Below, one piece after another: positions 8,008-17,324 of a stretch of 64,000 nucleotides of DNA (position 1 is the first letter of the stretch; every line of letters begins with the position of its first letter). The position numbers and the translations under genes are program-made. Where the stretch lies: positions 238,763 through 302,762 of the forward strand of contig CANJJE010000003.1 in NCBI GenBank assembly GCA_947474755.1, read 5' to 3'. This DNA comes from Burkholderiales bacterium (lineage in GTDB: Bacteria > Pseudomonadota > Gammaproteobacteria > Burkholderiales > Burkholderiaceae_C). Below the pieces are notes generated by a model. That model searched no databases and had not been told where the DNA came from. It saw only the letters and a list, made by a program, of their open reading frames with translations.

Positions 8008-9540
8008 TTACTTCGCTCCAGACAGCGCCCGATGCTGCTCGCGCAGCAGCGCCTTCTGCACCTTGCCCATCGCGTTGCGCGGCAACTGGTCGACCACGAT
8101 GAGATGCTTGGGCACCTTGAATCCCGCGATGCGCTGCTTCAGCGCCGCAATGCAGGCGGCCGCGTCCACGCTGGCGCCTGCACGTGGCACCACCACCGCG
8201 ACCACCGCTTCGCCGAAGTCGGCGTGCGGCACGCCGATCACGGCACTTTCGTCGATGCCCGGCAGTTCGTACAGGTACCCCTCGACCTCGGCCGGGTAAA
8301 CGTTGTAGCCGCCGCTGATGATCAAGTCCTTGCTGCGCCCGATGAGTGTCAGCCGGCCCTGCGCATCCAGCTGCCCGAGGTCGCCAGTCTTGAACCAGCC
8401 ATCGGCGGTGAACTCTTCGGCCGTCTTCTCCGGCATGCGCCAGTAGCCCGGGAACACGCTGGGACCACGCACCTCGACCGCGCCGATTTGCTCGCTTTCA
8501 TCACACGACACCCGCAGGTCCACACCCGGCAGCGCGAACCCCACCGTGCCCGCGATGCGATCCTGCACAGGCGCGTAGGGGTTCGACGTCAACATCACTG
8601 TCTCGCTCATGCCGTAGCGCTCGAGGATGGTGTGGCCGCTGCGCTCGCTGAACTGCCGGAAGGTGTCGGCCAGCAAGGGCGCCGAGCCGCTGATGAACAG
8701 GCGCATGTTCCGGCAGGACTGGGCTGTGAACGACGGCTCGGCGAGCAAGCGCCCATAGAGGGTGGGCACGCCCATGAACACCGTCGCCTCGGGCAGCCGA
8801 GCGGTCACGGCGCGTGCGTCGAAGTTCGCGAACCAGAGCATCTTGCTGCCGTTCAGCAAGGCGCCGTGTGATGCGACGAACAGGCCGTGGACATGGAACA
8901 GCGGCAGCGCGTGGATCAGTACGTCGCCGCCGTCGGCTTCGCTGCGCCACGCCCACAGCGTTTTCAGCACCTGCGCGTTGGAGAGCAGGTTGCCATGGCT
9001 GAGCATCGCACCCTTGCTGCGACCTGTGGTGCCACTGGTGTAGATGATGCTGGCCACGTCAGCGGCCGCGCGCTGGACCGGCGCCTGCGTGTCGGCGTGA
9101 TGCGCGGCGCGTTGGAGCAGGCTGCCGCGGCGATCGTCGTCCAGCGTGTACACATGTGCCGTGCCCGCGCGAAACGCGATCTTCGAGAGCCAGCCGAAAT
9201 CGCGCGAGGCGCACACCACCACGGCGGGTTCGGCGTTGTCGATGAAGTAGGTGAGTTCGCTCGCCTGGTAGGCACTGTTCAGCGGCACATGGACCAGCCC
9301 GGCACGCAGCACGGCCAGGTACAGGATCAGCGCCTCGACAGACTTGTCGGTGTGCACCAGCACCCGTGCGTCGGATGGCAGCGCCAGCGACCCCAGCAGG
9401 TTGGCGATCATGGCGCTGGCGCGATCGAGGTCGCGCCACGTGTAGGAAAGTGCAGCCCCGTCGGCGCACTCGATGGCGGCGCGGTCCAGGTCCGCCGGAA
9501 AGGCCGCGCGCAGCGCGCAATACAGGTTCTGGTTCGTCAC
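8008..9540 (-). CDS. matB: malonyl-CoA synthetase (malonate--CoA ligase)
   Basis: The 510-residue adenylate-forming enzyme most resembles MatB, which makes malonyl-CoA from malonate, ATP and CoA. The ATP loop YTSGTTGRSKG is at residues 167-177, the A5 motif ERYGMSETVMLTSNPY at 307-322 is the form seen in MatB, KTGDLG lies at 384-389, and the catalytic lysine is K493 in MGKVQK. The start is a GTG at 9540 that overlaps the stop of the upstream DUF2905 gene (GTGA), which argues for translational coupling. No decarboxylase (matA) or transporter (matC) is adjacent, so another small-carboxylate-CoA ligase cannot be excluded. Confidence 0.85.
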   Translation of the reverse strand: MTNQNLYCALRAAFPADLDRAAIECADGAALSYTWRDLDRASAMIANLLGSLALPSDARVLVHTDKSVEALILYLAVLRAGLVHVPLNSAYQASELTYFIDNAEPAVVVCASRDFGWLSKIAFRAGTAHVYTLDDDRRGSLLQRAAHHADTQAPVQRAAADVASIIYTSGTTGRSKGAMLSHGNLLSNAQVLKTLWAWRSEADGGDVLIHALPLFHVHGLFVASHGALLNGSKMLWFANFDARAVTARLPEATVFMGVPTLYGRLLAEPSFTAQSCRNMRLFISGSAPLLADTFRQFSERSGHTILERYGMSETVMLTSNPYAPVQDRIAGTVGFALPGVDLRVSCDESEQIGAVEVRGPSVFPGYWRMPEKTAEEFTADGWFKTGDLGQLDAQGRLTLIGRSKDLIISGGYNVYPAEVEGYLYELPGIDESAVIGVPHADFGEAVVAVVVPRAGASVDAAACIAALKQRIAGFKVPKHLIVVDQLPRNAMGKVQKALLREQHRALSGAK

Positions 9541-9731
9541 AGGATCTTGCTCAGCGCCAGGGCGATCAGGCTCAGCAGCACGCTGCTGCCGATCGGCACG
9601 AAGAACTCGCGTCCGAACAGGCGGAAGCGGAAATCGCCCGGCAGGCGGCCGAGGCCGATCTTCTCCAGCCAGCGGTGCAGGCCTGTGAACACCATCAGGA
9701 CCAGGAAGATCGCGATCAGCCAGCGGATCAT
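9537..9731 (-). CDS. DUF2905 small membrane protein
   Basis: This 64-residue protein belongs to the DUF2905 family: an N-terminal membrane helix (MIRWLIAIFLVLMVFTGL), a short basic loop with GRLPGDFRF, and a second helix (VLLSLIALALSKIL). It is thus a two-helix inner-membrane protein of unknown role. The stop overlaps the GTG of the malonyl-CoA synthetase by four bases, and the gene starts ten bases below the MidA-like gene's stop, so the three are likely one transcript. Confidence 0.88.
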   Translation of the reverse strand: MIRWLIAIFLVLMVFTGLHRWLEKIGLGRLPGDFRFRLFGREFFVPIGSSVLLSLIALALSKIL

Positions 9732-9740
9732 GTCGTGGCC

Positions 9741-10874
9741 TTACAGCGTATGCGTGCGGTCGCCATGGGTGAATCCGATCGGTGCGGCGGTGAATGCGCG
9801 ATCGCACTGTTTCGCGAAGCCGATGACCTTGAACAGTTCGCCCATCTCGTGCTCGGTCAGCAGCTTCTGCGCGTTGGCGATGGTGCGGATGTCGGCGTCC
9901 TGCAGCAAGTTCAGCAGCCCGCAGTTCATCAGGAATCGCGCCTGGCTGGTGTAGCCCAGCACCTGCAACCCGGCCGCCTGCGCAGTCAAGGCGATGCCGG
10001 TGAAGTTGATGTGCGCCGTGATGTCCTTCGCGCCGACATCGGCGAGCGGATCGGGATCTGCCTGATGGGCGCGATGGCACATCAGCGTGCCGGCGCTGCG
10101 CTGCGGGTGGTAGTACTCGGCGGCGGGGAAGCCGTAGTCGATGAAGAAGGCGGCGCCGCGTTGCAGGCGGTCGGCCAGCGTCGCGATGAAGGCTTCGGCC
10201 TGCGGATGGATCTCGGTGGTGAACGCAGCGCCCGCGGCCATCGCGAGGCTGCCCACATCGTCGACCGGCGGGCGCAGGTCGCTGCGGCGATCGGCCCAGG
10301 CCCAGGGTGGCGCAGCATCGCGCGTGCCGTCAGCCGGCTTGCGCAAGGCCACGCCGCGTTCATGCCAGTGCTGCCCGTCGAAATGCAGCAGTTGCACCGG
10401 CATCGCGTCGAGTACCTCGTTGCCGACCATCACACCTTGCAGGGTCTCGGGCCACTCGTCGACCCAGTGCACGCGATCCAGATACAGGTGCAGCACTTCG
10501 CGCTGCCGGTCGCGCAAGGCGCCCGACACGTCGACGATGGTGTAGCGCTTCACGCGCGGGCCCAGCGTGTCCAGCAGTTCACGCGCCAGCACGCCGGAAC
10601 CGGCGCCGAACTCCCACACCTCGTCGGTGCCGCTGCCCTCCAGTGCCTGTTCGATCTGCCGCGCCAGAGCCTGACCGAAGAGGGGCGACAGCTCGGGCGC
10701 GGTGACGAAGTCGCTGCCCGACGAGGGCAGCACGCCGAACTGACGGTCGCCCCGGGCGTAGTAGCCCAGGCCGGGCGCGTACAGCGCCAGCGCCATGAAA
10801 CGATCAAAGGGCAGCCAGCCACCGTGGCGCGCAATGACCGAACAGATCAGGTCGGAAAGCTGGCGGGGCATCAT
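9741..10874 (-). CDS. class I SAM-dependent methyltransferase, MidA/NDUFAF7 family
   Basis: The 377-residue protein belongs to the DUF185/MidA family. Residues 27-40 contain MALALYAPGLGYYA, the family's N-terminal hallmark, and the SAM-binding glycine loop EFGAGSGV follows at 88-95. Further family blocks are GNEVLDAMPV, FFIDYGFP and HINFTGI. The eukaryotic relative NDUFAF7 methylates an arginine of a complex I subunit; the bacterial target is not shown by this sequence. Two consecutive ATGs (10874, 10871) precede the conserved part; a longer in-frame reading up to 11012 would overlap the divergent SDR gene and lacks similarity. Confidence 0.85.
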   Translation of the reverse strand: MMPRQLSDLICSVIARHGGWLPFDRFMALALYAPGLGYYARGDRQFGVLPSSGSDFVTAPELSPLFGQALARQIEQALEGSGTDEVWEFGAGSGVLARELLDTLGPRVKRYTIVDVSGALRDRQREVLHLYLDRVHWVDEWPETLQGVMVGNEVLDAMPVQLLHFDGQHWHERGVALRKPADGTRDAAPPWAWADRRSDLRPPVDDVGSLAMAAGAAFTTEIHPQAEAFIATLADRLQRGAAFFIDYGFPAAEYYHPQRSAGTLMCHRAHQADPDPLADVGAKDITAHINFTGIALTAQAAGLQVLGYTSQARFLMNCGLLNLLQDADIRTIANAQKLLTEHEMGELFKVIGFAKQCDRAFTAAPIGFTHGDRTHTL

Positions 10875-10969
10875 GGTGAGATTCTGTGCCCGGTGGGCGT
10901 CGCTGGAGTGCAGCCGTGGCACATTCAGCGCCTGGTCTTTCACAATACGCATACGAGCCGTTATCACCC

Positions 10970-11752
10970 ATGTTTGAAGAAGGATCGCCCACCAGGCCAC
11001 GTGGCGTTGCACTGGTCACAGGATCGGCCAAACGCATCGGTCGCGAAATTGCCCTCCGATTGGCACGCGACGGATTTGACTTGGCGATACACACAGCCCG
11101 CTCCCGAGAGCAGGCTTTGGATACTGCGGCCGAGGTCGCTGCCTTGGGTGTCGCCGCAGAGGTGTTCGAAGCTGATCTGGCCGACGAGACCCAATGCGGA
11201 GAGTTGTTCCCGCGCATCCTTCAGCGCTATGGCCGAGTGGACGCCATCGTCAACAACGCGAGCGCGTTCGATTATGACAATGTGGCCAGTCTGAGCTATG
11301 CGCGCTTGACGGCTCACATGAACGTCAACGTCGGCGCCGCTCTGGTGTTGTCACGCCAGCTTCACGAACACCTGGCGACTGCTGGTGGGCGCAGGGGTGT
11401 GGTGGTCAACATGCTGGACCAGCGCCTGTGGAACCCCAATCCCGACTATCTCTCCTACGCGCTGTCAAAAGGGGCGCTGGAGTTGCTGACCCGCGTGCTG
11501 GCGCTTGATCTGGCGCCGACATTGCGGGTTGTCGGTGTGGCACCTGGCCTGACCACGGGAAGTGATCTCATCGACGACAGGCACCTGAGCGCCATGGCAA
11601 GCCATGCGCTGACACGCCAGCTGCCCACCATGCAGGAGGTCGCAGCCACCGTATCGTTTGCCGTGTCCAATCAAGCCTTCACGGGTAGCACCCTGATGGT
11701 GGATGCGGGCTTCCACCTGAATTCGATGAGAAGAGACTTTCCATTTCTATGA
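10970..11752 (+). CDS. SDR oxidoreductase, pteridine-reductase/FolM-like
   Basis: The 260-residue short-chain dehydrogenase has the NADP loop TGSAKRIG at 18-25; the KRIG form is typical of dihydromonapterin/pteridine reductases. NNAS is at 95-98 and the active-site Tyr163-x3-Lys167 lies in YLSYALSK. At the usual catalytic Ser position there is Asp150 (in MLDQR), which is the arrangement in FolM and PTR1-type enzymes that reduce folate-like pterins. The ATG at 10970 directly precedes the conserved domain. The stop overlaps the ttcA start (ATGA). In many relatives a dihydroneopterin aldolase gene sits near this pair; none is seen here. Confidence 0.82.
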   Translation: MFEEGSPTRPRGVALVTGSAKRIGREIALRLARDGFDLAIHTARSREQALDTAAEVAALGVAAEVFEADLADETQCGELFPRILQRYGRVDAIVNNASAFDYDNVASLSYARLTAHMNVNVGAALVLSRQLHEHLATAGGRRGVVVNMLDQRLWNPNPDYLSYALSKGALELLTRVLALDLAPTLRVVGVAPGLTTGSDLIDDRHLSAMASHALTRQLPTMQEVAATVSFAVSNQAFTGSTLMVDAGFHLNSMRRDFPFL

Positions 11753-12684
11753 CCGACTCTCGAGGTGCCATGTCTGCTCTCACCACCTCCGCCGACAAAG
11801 CTGCGCTGGAAATCAACAAGCTCAGCAAGCGCCTGCATCGCCTGGTCGGACAGGCGGTGATCGACTTCAACATGATCGAAGACGGCGACCGGGTGATGGT
11901 CTGCGTGTCGGGCGGCAAGGACAGCTACGCGATGCTCGACATCCTGCTGGGTCTTCAAAAGCGAGCGCCGATCCGCTTCGAGCTGATCGCTGTCAACCTC
12001 GACCAGAAGCAGCCCGGCTTTCCGGAGCACGTGCTGCCCGAGTACCTGGCCAGGGTCGGCGTGCCCTTTCACATCGAGAACCAGGACACCTACTCGATCG
12101 TCAAGCGCGTCATCCCCGAGGGCAAGACGACCTGCGGTTTGTGCTCACGGCTGCGCCGGGGCATCCTGTACCGGGTGGCAGGCGAACTGGGCGCGACCAA
12201 GATCGCCCTCGGCCACCACCGCGACGACATCGTGCAGACGCTGTTCATGAACATGTTCTTCGGCAGCAAGATGAAGGGCATGCCACCGAAGCTGGCCAGC
12301 GACGACGGCAGGAACGTGGTCATCCGACCGCTGGCCTATGTGGCCGAGACCGATCTCGAGCGCTGGTCCGGACACCGGCAGTTCCCGATCATCCCGTGCA
12401 CGCTGTGCGGCAGTCAGGACAACCTGCAGCGAGTGCAGATCAAGGAGATGCTTCGCGAGTGGGACAAGCGCCACCCGGGGCGTGTCGAGAACATCTTCAG
12501 CGCGATGCAGAACGTCGTGCCCTCGCACCTGGCCGACAGGAACTTGTTCCCGTTCACAGAGCTCGAAGCCACAGGCGTGGCGGATGCCAACGGTGATCGC
12601 GCGTTCGATGAAGACGAAGCTTGTCAGACGACTCCATCGGCGAACGAGACCGTGATGACCTTGCGCAGGCGTGCCATGCCCTGA
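11749..12684 (+). CDS. ttcA: tRNA 2-thiocytidine(32) synthetase
   Basis: The 311-residue enzyme thiolates C32 of several tRNAs using ATP, a 4Fe-4S cluster and cysteine-derived sulfur. The PP-loop SGGKDS is at 54-59; the cluster ligands are Cys129 and Cys132 (TCGLC) and Cys217, with a further Cys220 (PCTLCGSQ). These positions match the E. coli TtcA layout. The tail beyond about residue 270 is acidic and poorly conserved. The ATG overlaps the SDR stop by four bases, implying coupled expression; a second ATG eight codons in is the alternative start. Confidence 0.95.
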   Translation: MTDSRGAMSALTTSADKAALEINKLSKRLHRLVGQAVIDFNMIEDGDRVMVCVSGGKDSYAMLDILLGLQKRAPIRFELIAVNLDQKQPGFPEHVLPEYLARVGVPFHIENQDTYSIVKRVIPEGKTTCGLCSRLRRGILYRVAGELGATKIALGHHRDDIVQTLFMNMFFGSKMKGMPPKLASDDGRNVVIRPLAYVAETDLERWSGHRQFPIIPCTLCGSQDNLQRVQIKEMLREWDKRHPGRVENIFSAMQNVVPSHLADRNLFPFTELEATGVADANGDRAFDEDEACQTTPSANETVMTLRRRAMP

Positions 12685-12698
12685 GTCGGAGATCCGTC

Positions 12699-13313
12699 AT
12701 GCGCCGTCGCCTCCTCATCGCGATCAGCCTCCTCGTCGTGCTGGCGACCAGCGGGTGTGCCACTCACGTCAGCAGCGACGTGTCGACCTTCGGCAGTTGG
12801 CCTGCCGATCGCCAGCCCGCCACCTATGTATTCGAGCGATTGCCGTCTCGGCAAGACGTGCCCGAGCAAGAGCGCATGGAAGAGGCGGCCCGTGCCGCCC
12901 TCGAGGCGGTCGGCTTCAAGCCAGCCCCGGACGCGCAGACGGCCGATGTGTCGGTGCTGCTCGGCACCCGCATGATGGCCAGCTACTTTTCGCCATTCGA
13001 CGACGCGATCGGGTGGGGCGGTGGGCTGTACCGCTCACGCTTCGGGCATGCCGGGTTCGTGGGCTTCGGTGCAGGCCCGGGCCGCGGCTTCGCCTTCGCT
13101 GCGGACGACACCTTGCGCCGCTATGTGCGCGAGGTTTCGGTGCTGATCCGCGACCGCAGGAGCGGCAATGTGGTGTACGAGACGCACGCCAGCAGCAACG
13201 GCGCTCTGCCATTGACGCCTGCGTTGATGGCGGCCATGTTCCAGGCGGCATTGACACCGTTTCCCGGCACCGATGCGAAGGCGCGCAGCGTCACGACACC
13301 ACTGGCGCGCTGA
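12699..13313 (+). CDS. DUF4136 family lipoprotein
   Basis: The 204-residue protein has a short basic N-terminus, a hydrophobic stretch and the lipobox-like ATSGC near residue 20, so it is probably an outer- or inner-membrane lipoprotein. The rest fits DUF4136: an FGSWPADRQPATYVFERLPS strand region, a central Gly-rich stretch (GWGGGLYRSRFGHAGFVGFGAGPG) and a C-terminal DRRSGNVVYETHASSNG block. The function of the family is unknown. It begins 15 bases after ttcA and is convergent with another lipoprotein gene, leaving only six bases between the two stops. Confidence 0.8.
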   Translation: MRRRLLIAISLLVVLATSGCATHVSSDVSTFGSWPADRQPATYVFERLPSRQDVPEQERMEEAARAALEAVGFKPAPDAQTADVSVLLGTRMMASYFSPFDDAIGWGGGLYRSRFGHAGFVGFGAGPGRGFAFAADDTLRRYVREVSVLIRDRRSGNVVYETHASSNGALPLTPALMAAMFQAALTPFPGTDAKARSVTTPLAR

Positions 13314-13319
13314 CCGCCG

Positions 13320-14204
13320 TCAGGGTCTGGCTTGCGCCGCCAGAGCCCGTGCATCCTCTTCCCAGTCCTTCAGCTGCTCGGCGGCAGCTCGTCGTTGTTC
13401 TGGCGTGGTGAGGTTGTGCACCTCGGCCGTGAAAGCGCAATTGAACTGGATCAGCCGCTGCTGGTAAGCGCGGTAGTCCTCGTTAGGAGACACGCGAGAG
13501 CGCTGCGCGAGTGCACGCAGCGCATCCACAGCCTGCGGCAGGCTGGCCTGCTCGGTCCTCAGCCGCGTCAGCGTCTGCAAGGTGTCCTGTTGACGGCGAT
13601 GCCGCTCGGCGATCCAGCGTGGCGGATCGAACGGCGTCCCCGAGGCCAGCGCCGCGATGCGCTCGCGCTGGCTGCCGCTCATGCGGCCGTAGATCATCTC
13701 GATCGGTTCGAGCGCACGTTCGAGCTGCACCCTCGCCCGGGCCTCGGCTTGGGGCTGCAGGTATTTATCGACCAACTCCTCGTTGATCTCTGCGTACTTG
13801 TGCTCCAGATGCGCGAGCTGCTGTGGCGATAAGTGCCGCGCTACCTCGGCCACGCCCGGCAATGCATGCTCCAGCGCTGCATCGACACGGAGCTTGACCT
13901 CGTCGAACCATTGGCAGGCCTGCGCCGCAGTGGCCGGCCCGGTGACCTGCACACGAGCCCTGGACAACAACCCGGCATACGCCGGCAGTTCGACGCGACG
14001 ATGCCATTGGAACCAGTCGTCGATGGCTTCGCGAGCGCGAGCCGACTGATCGCTGCTGAAATCGACATAACCGTCGAACCACCAGTACGCCAGGTTGGGC
14101 GCGTGGTTGTAGCCGAAGCGCACCGCACTGCAGCCCGCCATCAGCCAGGCAATGCAAGACAGCAGCACCAGGCATCGCCATCTGCCCCAGCGCCCCGATG
14201 CCAT
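13320..14204 (-). CDS. DUF6279-type lipoprotein
   Basis: The 294-residue protein starts with a basic segment, a hydrophobic core (CLVLLSCIAWLMAGC) ending in the lipobox MAGC, and then FGYNHAPNLAYWWFDGYVDF, the conserved opening of this lipoprotein family. The remainder is almost all helical, Arg/Gln-rich and probably forms a helical bundle in the periplasm. No catalytic motif is visible and the role is unknown. I take the ATG at 14204, which gives a normal signal peptide. It is divergent from glmU with 64 bases between starts. Confidence 0.78.
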   Translation of the reverse strand: MASGRWGRWRCLVLLSCIAWLMAGCSAVRFGYNHAPNLAYWWFDGYVDFSSDQSARAREAIDDWFQWHRRVELPAYAGLLSRARVQVTGPATAAQACQWFDEVKLRVDAALEHALPGVAEVARHLSPQQLAHLEHKYAEINEELVDKYLQPQAEARARVQLERALEPIEMIYGRMSGSQRERIAALASGTPFDPPRWIAERHRRQQDTLQTLTRLRTEQASLPQAVDALRALAQRSRVSPNEDYRAYQQRLIQFNCAFTAEVHNLTTPEQRRAAAEQLKDWEEDARALAAQARP

Positions 14205-14268
14205 GGCGACCGGCCCACCCATAATCGCGCCCGACGGGCGGCTTGCACTCGACTCGGGGGAACGGGAC

Positions 14269-15657
14269 ATGGCGTTGGACATCGTGATCATGGCGGCGGG
14301 CAAAGGGACTCGGATGAAATCAGACCGGCCCAAGGTGCTGCACGAACTGGCCGGACGCAGCTTACTGGAGCATGTGCTCCACAGCGCCAGTGAGGTTGCT
14401 GCCGATGGCATCGTGGTGGTCACCGGCCACGGCGCCCAGCAGGTCGAGGCCTCGGTGAGAGCGCCGAATCTGCAATTCGTTCGGCAGAACCCGCAACTCG
14501 GCACCGGCCATGCGGTGCAGCAGGCGGCGCCGCTGCTGCACGAAGATGGCGTCACGCTGATCCTGAACGGCGACACCCCATTGATCCAGGCCGCGACGCT
14601 GCGTGCGCTGGTCGATGCCTGCGCGGGCAGCAAGCTGGCACTGCTGACGGTGACGCTGGCCGATGCCACCGGTTACGGCCGCATCCTGCGGCGCACGGAC
14701 GCGGCAGGATGCTCGAGCGTCGAGGCGATCGTCGAGCACAAGGACGCCACCCCGGAGCAGCGCGCGATCACCGAGGTCTACACCGGTGCGATGGCCGCAC
14801 CCAGCGCGCTGCTCAAGCACTGGTTGACTCGCCTGGACAACCGCAATGCCCAGGGCGAGTACTACCTGACCGACGTGGTTGGATTCGCGGTGGCCGATGG
14901 CGTGCCCGTGGTGGCCGCACAGCCGCAGCGGGCGAGCGAAGTGCTGGGCGTCAACAGCCCGCAGCAGCTTGCCGAACTCGAACGTCTGTGCCAGCGTGAC
15001 CAGGCTGACGCCCTGATGAGCGCCGGTGTGCGACTGGTCGATCCGGCGCGCATCGACGTGCGCGGCAGCCTGCAATGCGGCATCGATGTCAGCATCGATG
15101 TGAACTGCGTTTTCGAGGGCACGGTGTCGATCGGCGATCGGGTCAAGATCGGCGCCAACTGCGTGATCCGCAACGCCGTGATCGGCGACGACGTGGTGAT
15201 TCACCCCTACACCCACATCGATGGCGACACCTTGGGCGTGACGGTCGGACGCGGTTCGCTGATCGGTCCGTACGCACGCCTGCGGCCCGGTGCGGTGCTG
15301 GGCGCCGAGGTGCACATCGGCAATTTCGTCGAGGTGAAGAACTCGACCCTGGCCGATGGCGCCAAGGCCAACCACCTGGCCTACCTCGGCGACGCGACGG
15401 TCGGTGAACGGGTCAACTTCGGCGCCGGCAGCATCACCGCGAATTACGACGGGGCGAACAAGCACCGCACCGACATCGGCGCTGACGTGCACGTCGGCAG
15501 CAACTGCGTGCTGGTGGCACCGATCACCATTGGCGCCGGCGCCACGATCGGCGCCGGCTCGACGATCACGCGCCAGGCCCCGGCCGGAGAGCTGACGGTG
15601 GTGCGCGGCCGACAGGTGTCGCTGCCGACCTGGAAGCGCCCGGTCAAGCCGCGCTGA
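14269..15657 (+). CDS. glmU: bifunctional UDP-N-acetylglucosamine pyrophosphorylase / glucosamine-1-phosphate acetyltransferase
   Basis: The 462-residue cytoplasmic enzyme acetylates glucosamine-1-phosphate and then uridylylates it to UDP-GlcNAc, the precursor for peptidoglycan and LPS. The N-terminal nucleotidyltransferase motif AAGKGTRM is at 9-16, and the C-terminal half is a left-handed beta helix of hexapeptide repeats, including the NFGAGSITANYDG acetyl-CoA region. The start at 14269 follows a GGGGGAA Shine-Dalgarno sequence. Its 3' end overlaps the convergent DUF1853 gene by 14 bases. Confidence 0.97.
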   Translation: MALDIVIMAAGKGTRMKSDRPKVLHELAGRSLLEHVLHSASEVAADGIVVVTGHGAQQVEASVRAPNLQFVRQNPQLGTGHAVQQAAPLLHEDGVTLILNGDTPLIQAATLRALVDACAGSKLALLTVTLADATGYGRILRRTDAAGCSSVEAIVEHKDATPEQRAITEVYTGAMAAPSALLKHWLTRLDNRNAQGEYYLTDVVGFAVADGVPVVAAQPQRASEVLGVNSPQQLAELERLCQRDQADALMSAGVRLVDPARIDVRGSLQCGIDVSIDVNCVFEGTVSIGDRVKIGANCVIRNAVIGDDVVIHPYTHIDGDTLGVTVGRGSLIGPYARLRPGAVLGAEVHIGNFVEVKNSTLADGAKANHLAYLGDATVGERVNFGAGSITANYDGANKHRTDIGADVHVGSNCVLVAPITIGAGATIGAGSTITRQAPAGELTVVRGRQVSLPTWKRPVKPR

Positions 15658-16540
15658 CGACGAACAGCGGCAGCGGCTCGAACGCGTTGCCACCCAGCAC
15701 CATCGTGGCCAGCGCTGCCGCCGCGTCGTCGAGACAGTCGGCAATCGCGTGCAGGGTTTGGCCCTCGTGCGCGATCAGTGGTCGCGGGCACATCCAGTCA
15801 TTGCGGGGAACGACATGCCAGACCGGCTCGCTGGCTTGCGGCAACTCGTCGAGCCGATCGCGCTCGATCCAGCGACCTTGCAGGTGGCCGGGATTCACGC
15901 CCGGCGTGTGCGGCACGGGGCTGCCATACCGGTAGAACAACCGACCTCGGGCGCAGGCAGCCGGAGTCCATGTCTGGTGGCTCCAGGGCGGTGGCGGTAG
16001 GTGACGCAATTGGCGGTCGAACATCCTGCGCAGCTTGCTGTCGAAGTTTTCCGCGCGGTCGGGGCCGATGAAGTCCGCGGGAGTCGCATGCGGCCCGGCG
16101 GCAGTGCACAGAAAGAACTTGACCGCCAGTTCCCAGTGCCAGGCATGGCCCTCAACATCCTGCAGCAGGAAGTCGATTTCGCCGAGCGTCGTGCAGTCAC
16201 CATCTGGTGAGGTCTGTCGCAGCGGGATGTTGGCAGCCACCATGCGGTGCGTGGGACCGTGGCGCAGGAAGAACGCCATCAATCGTTCGGCTCGGCGGCC
16301 CAGGCGCAGCGACGGTGGGCGACGCGAAGGCGGGTCTGATGCGGCCGCATGCACAGCCTCGAACAGCGCTCGCGGCGCACGGTCGATGTCGTCCAGCCAG
16401 GCCGAGATGGCGGACCGTTCTGCCTCGCTGAACTGCTGCACCTGCGCCGAATGCACCCCGGGCGCGGTGTCGAGCAAGGGCGGTGACAGCAGCAGCCAGC
16501 GCAGCTCGCGTGCGGTCTGAGCGGCGAGCTCAGGCACCAC
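15644..16540 (-). CDS. DUF1853 family protein
   Basis: The 298-residue protein matches DUF1853. Typical segments are LRLGRRAERLMAFFLRH, LGEIDFLLQD, HWELAVKFFL and GRLFYRYGS. The GEIDFLL...WELAVKF pattern recalls PD-(D/E)xK-type nucleases, which is my inference and not an established assignment. The start is a GTG at 16540 (followed by a second GTG codon), 11 bases inside the end of the uracil-DNA glycosylase gene. It is the last gene of the tsaB-rimI-UDG chain and runs 14 bases into glmU from the other side. Confidence 0.82.
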   Translation of the reverse strand: MVPELAAQTARELRWLLLSPPLLDTAPGVHSAQVQQFSEAERSAISAWLDDIDRAPRALFEAVHAAASDPPSRRPPSLRLGRRAERLMAFFLRHGPTHRMVAANIPLRQTSPDGDCTTLGEIDFLLQDVEGHAWHWELAVKFFLCTAAGPHATPADFIGPDRAENFDSKLRRMFDRQLRHLPPPPWSHQTWTPAACARGRLFYRYGSPVPHTPGVNPGHLQGRWIERDRLDELPQASEPVWHVVPRNDWMCPRPLIAHEGQTLHAIADCLDDAAAALATMVLGGNAFEPLPLFVVSAA

Positions 16541-17324
16541 GAGCGACGTGCACGGCGGCCGCTTCGGCGGTATCGAGCGCCAGGCACAGGTCGTCCCAGG
16601 CGCGAGCCTTTTCCGTCAGGTTGCGCAGCAGGTAGGACGGGTGGTAGGTGACAACCAGGGGCACGCCCTGGTAGCGATGGACGCGACCGCGCAACTGGCC
16701 GATCGGCGCAGTGCTGCGCAGCAGGCTCTGCACCGCGAAGCGACCCATCGCAAGGATGATCCTCGGTTGCACGAGCTCGATTTGCCGCATCAGAAAGCCC
16801 TCGCAACGCGCCAGTTCCTCGGACAGCGGACTGCGGTTGCCCGGTGGGCGGCATTTCAGCGTGTTGGCGATGAAGACCTGTCTGGCCGGGTCGGGTACGT
16901 CGCCAGCGTGGCGACTGAGCCCGATCGCACGCAGCATGTTGTCGAGCAGCTGGCCGGAACGGCCGACGAAGGGCTCGCCCCGGCGGTCTTCCTCTTCGCC
17001 CGGTGCTTCGCCGACGACCATCCAGTGTGCCTGCGGATGACCGACACCGAACACCGTTTGCCGTCGGCTTCCACACAGGCTGCAAGCGGTGCAGGAGGCG
17101 ACCGCTTCGCGCAGTGCGGGCCAATCCATCATGGCGACGGCACTCGGGGTGGCAGCAGCTGCCACGGGAGCATCGGCAACCGGGGTCTGCGCAGCCGCGA
17201 TGCCCGCCGCGGCAGCTACTGATGCCCCGGCAGCGTCAACATCCGGCTCCTGCGACACCGGCGTATCCCACGCCCGCAGTCCCATCTCGGCCAGCATGGC
17301 GTGCTGGCGCTTGCTCCACGTCAT
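16530..17324 (-). CDS. family 4 uracil-DNA glycosylase
   Basis: The 264-residue protein is a type 4 (Fe-S) uracil-DNA glycosylase, removing uracil from DNA in base-excision repair. It has the cysteine start motif SCTACSLC (Cys78, 81, 84), the catalytic block GEAPGEEED at 106-114 with GEPFVGRSG, NTLKCRPPGNR with Cys158, and Cys174; Fe-S ligands are expected among these. The HPSYLLR motif near the C-terminus completes the site. Residues 28-65 are an Ala/Pro-rich linker. The ATG at 17324 overlaps the rimI stop by four bases. Confidence 0.9.
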   Translation of the reverse strand: MTWSKRQHAMLAEMGLRAWDTPVSQEPDVDAAGASVAAAAGIAAAQTPVADAPVAAAATPSAVAMMDWPALREAVASCTACSLCGSRRQTVFGVGHPQAHWMVVGEAPGEEEDRRGEPFVGRSGQLLDNMLRAIGLSRHAGDVPDPARQVFIANTLKCRPPGNRSPLSEELARCEGFLMRQIELVQPRIILAMGRFAVQSLLRSTAPIGQLRGRVHRYQGVPLVVTYHPSYLLRNLTEKARAWDDLCLALDTAEAAAVHVARGA

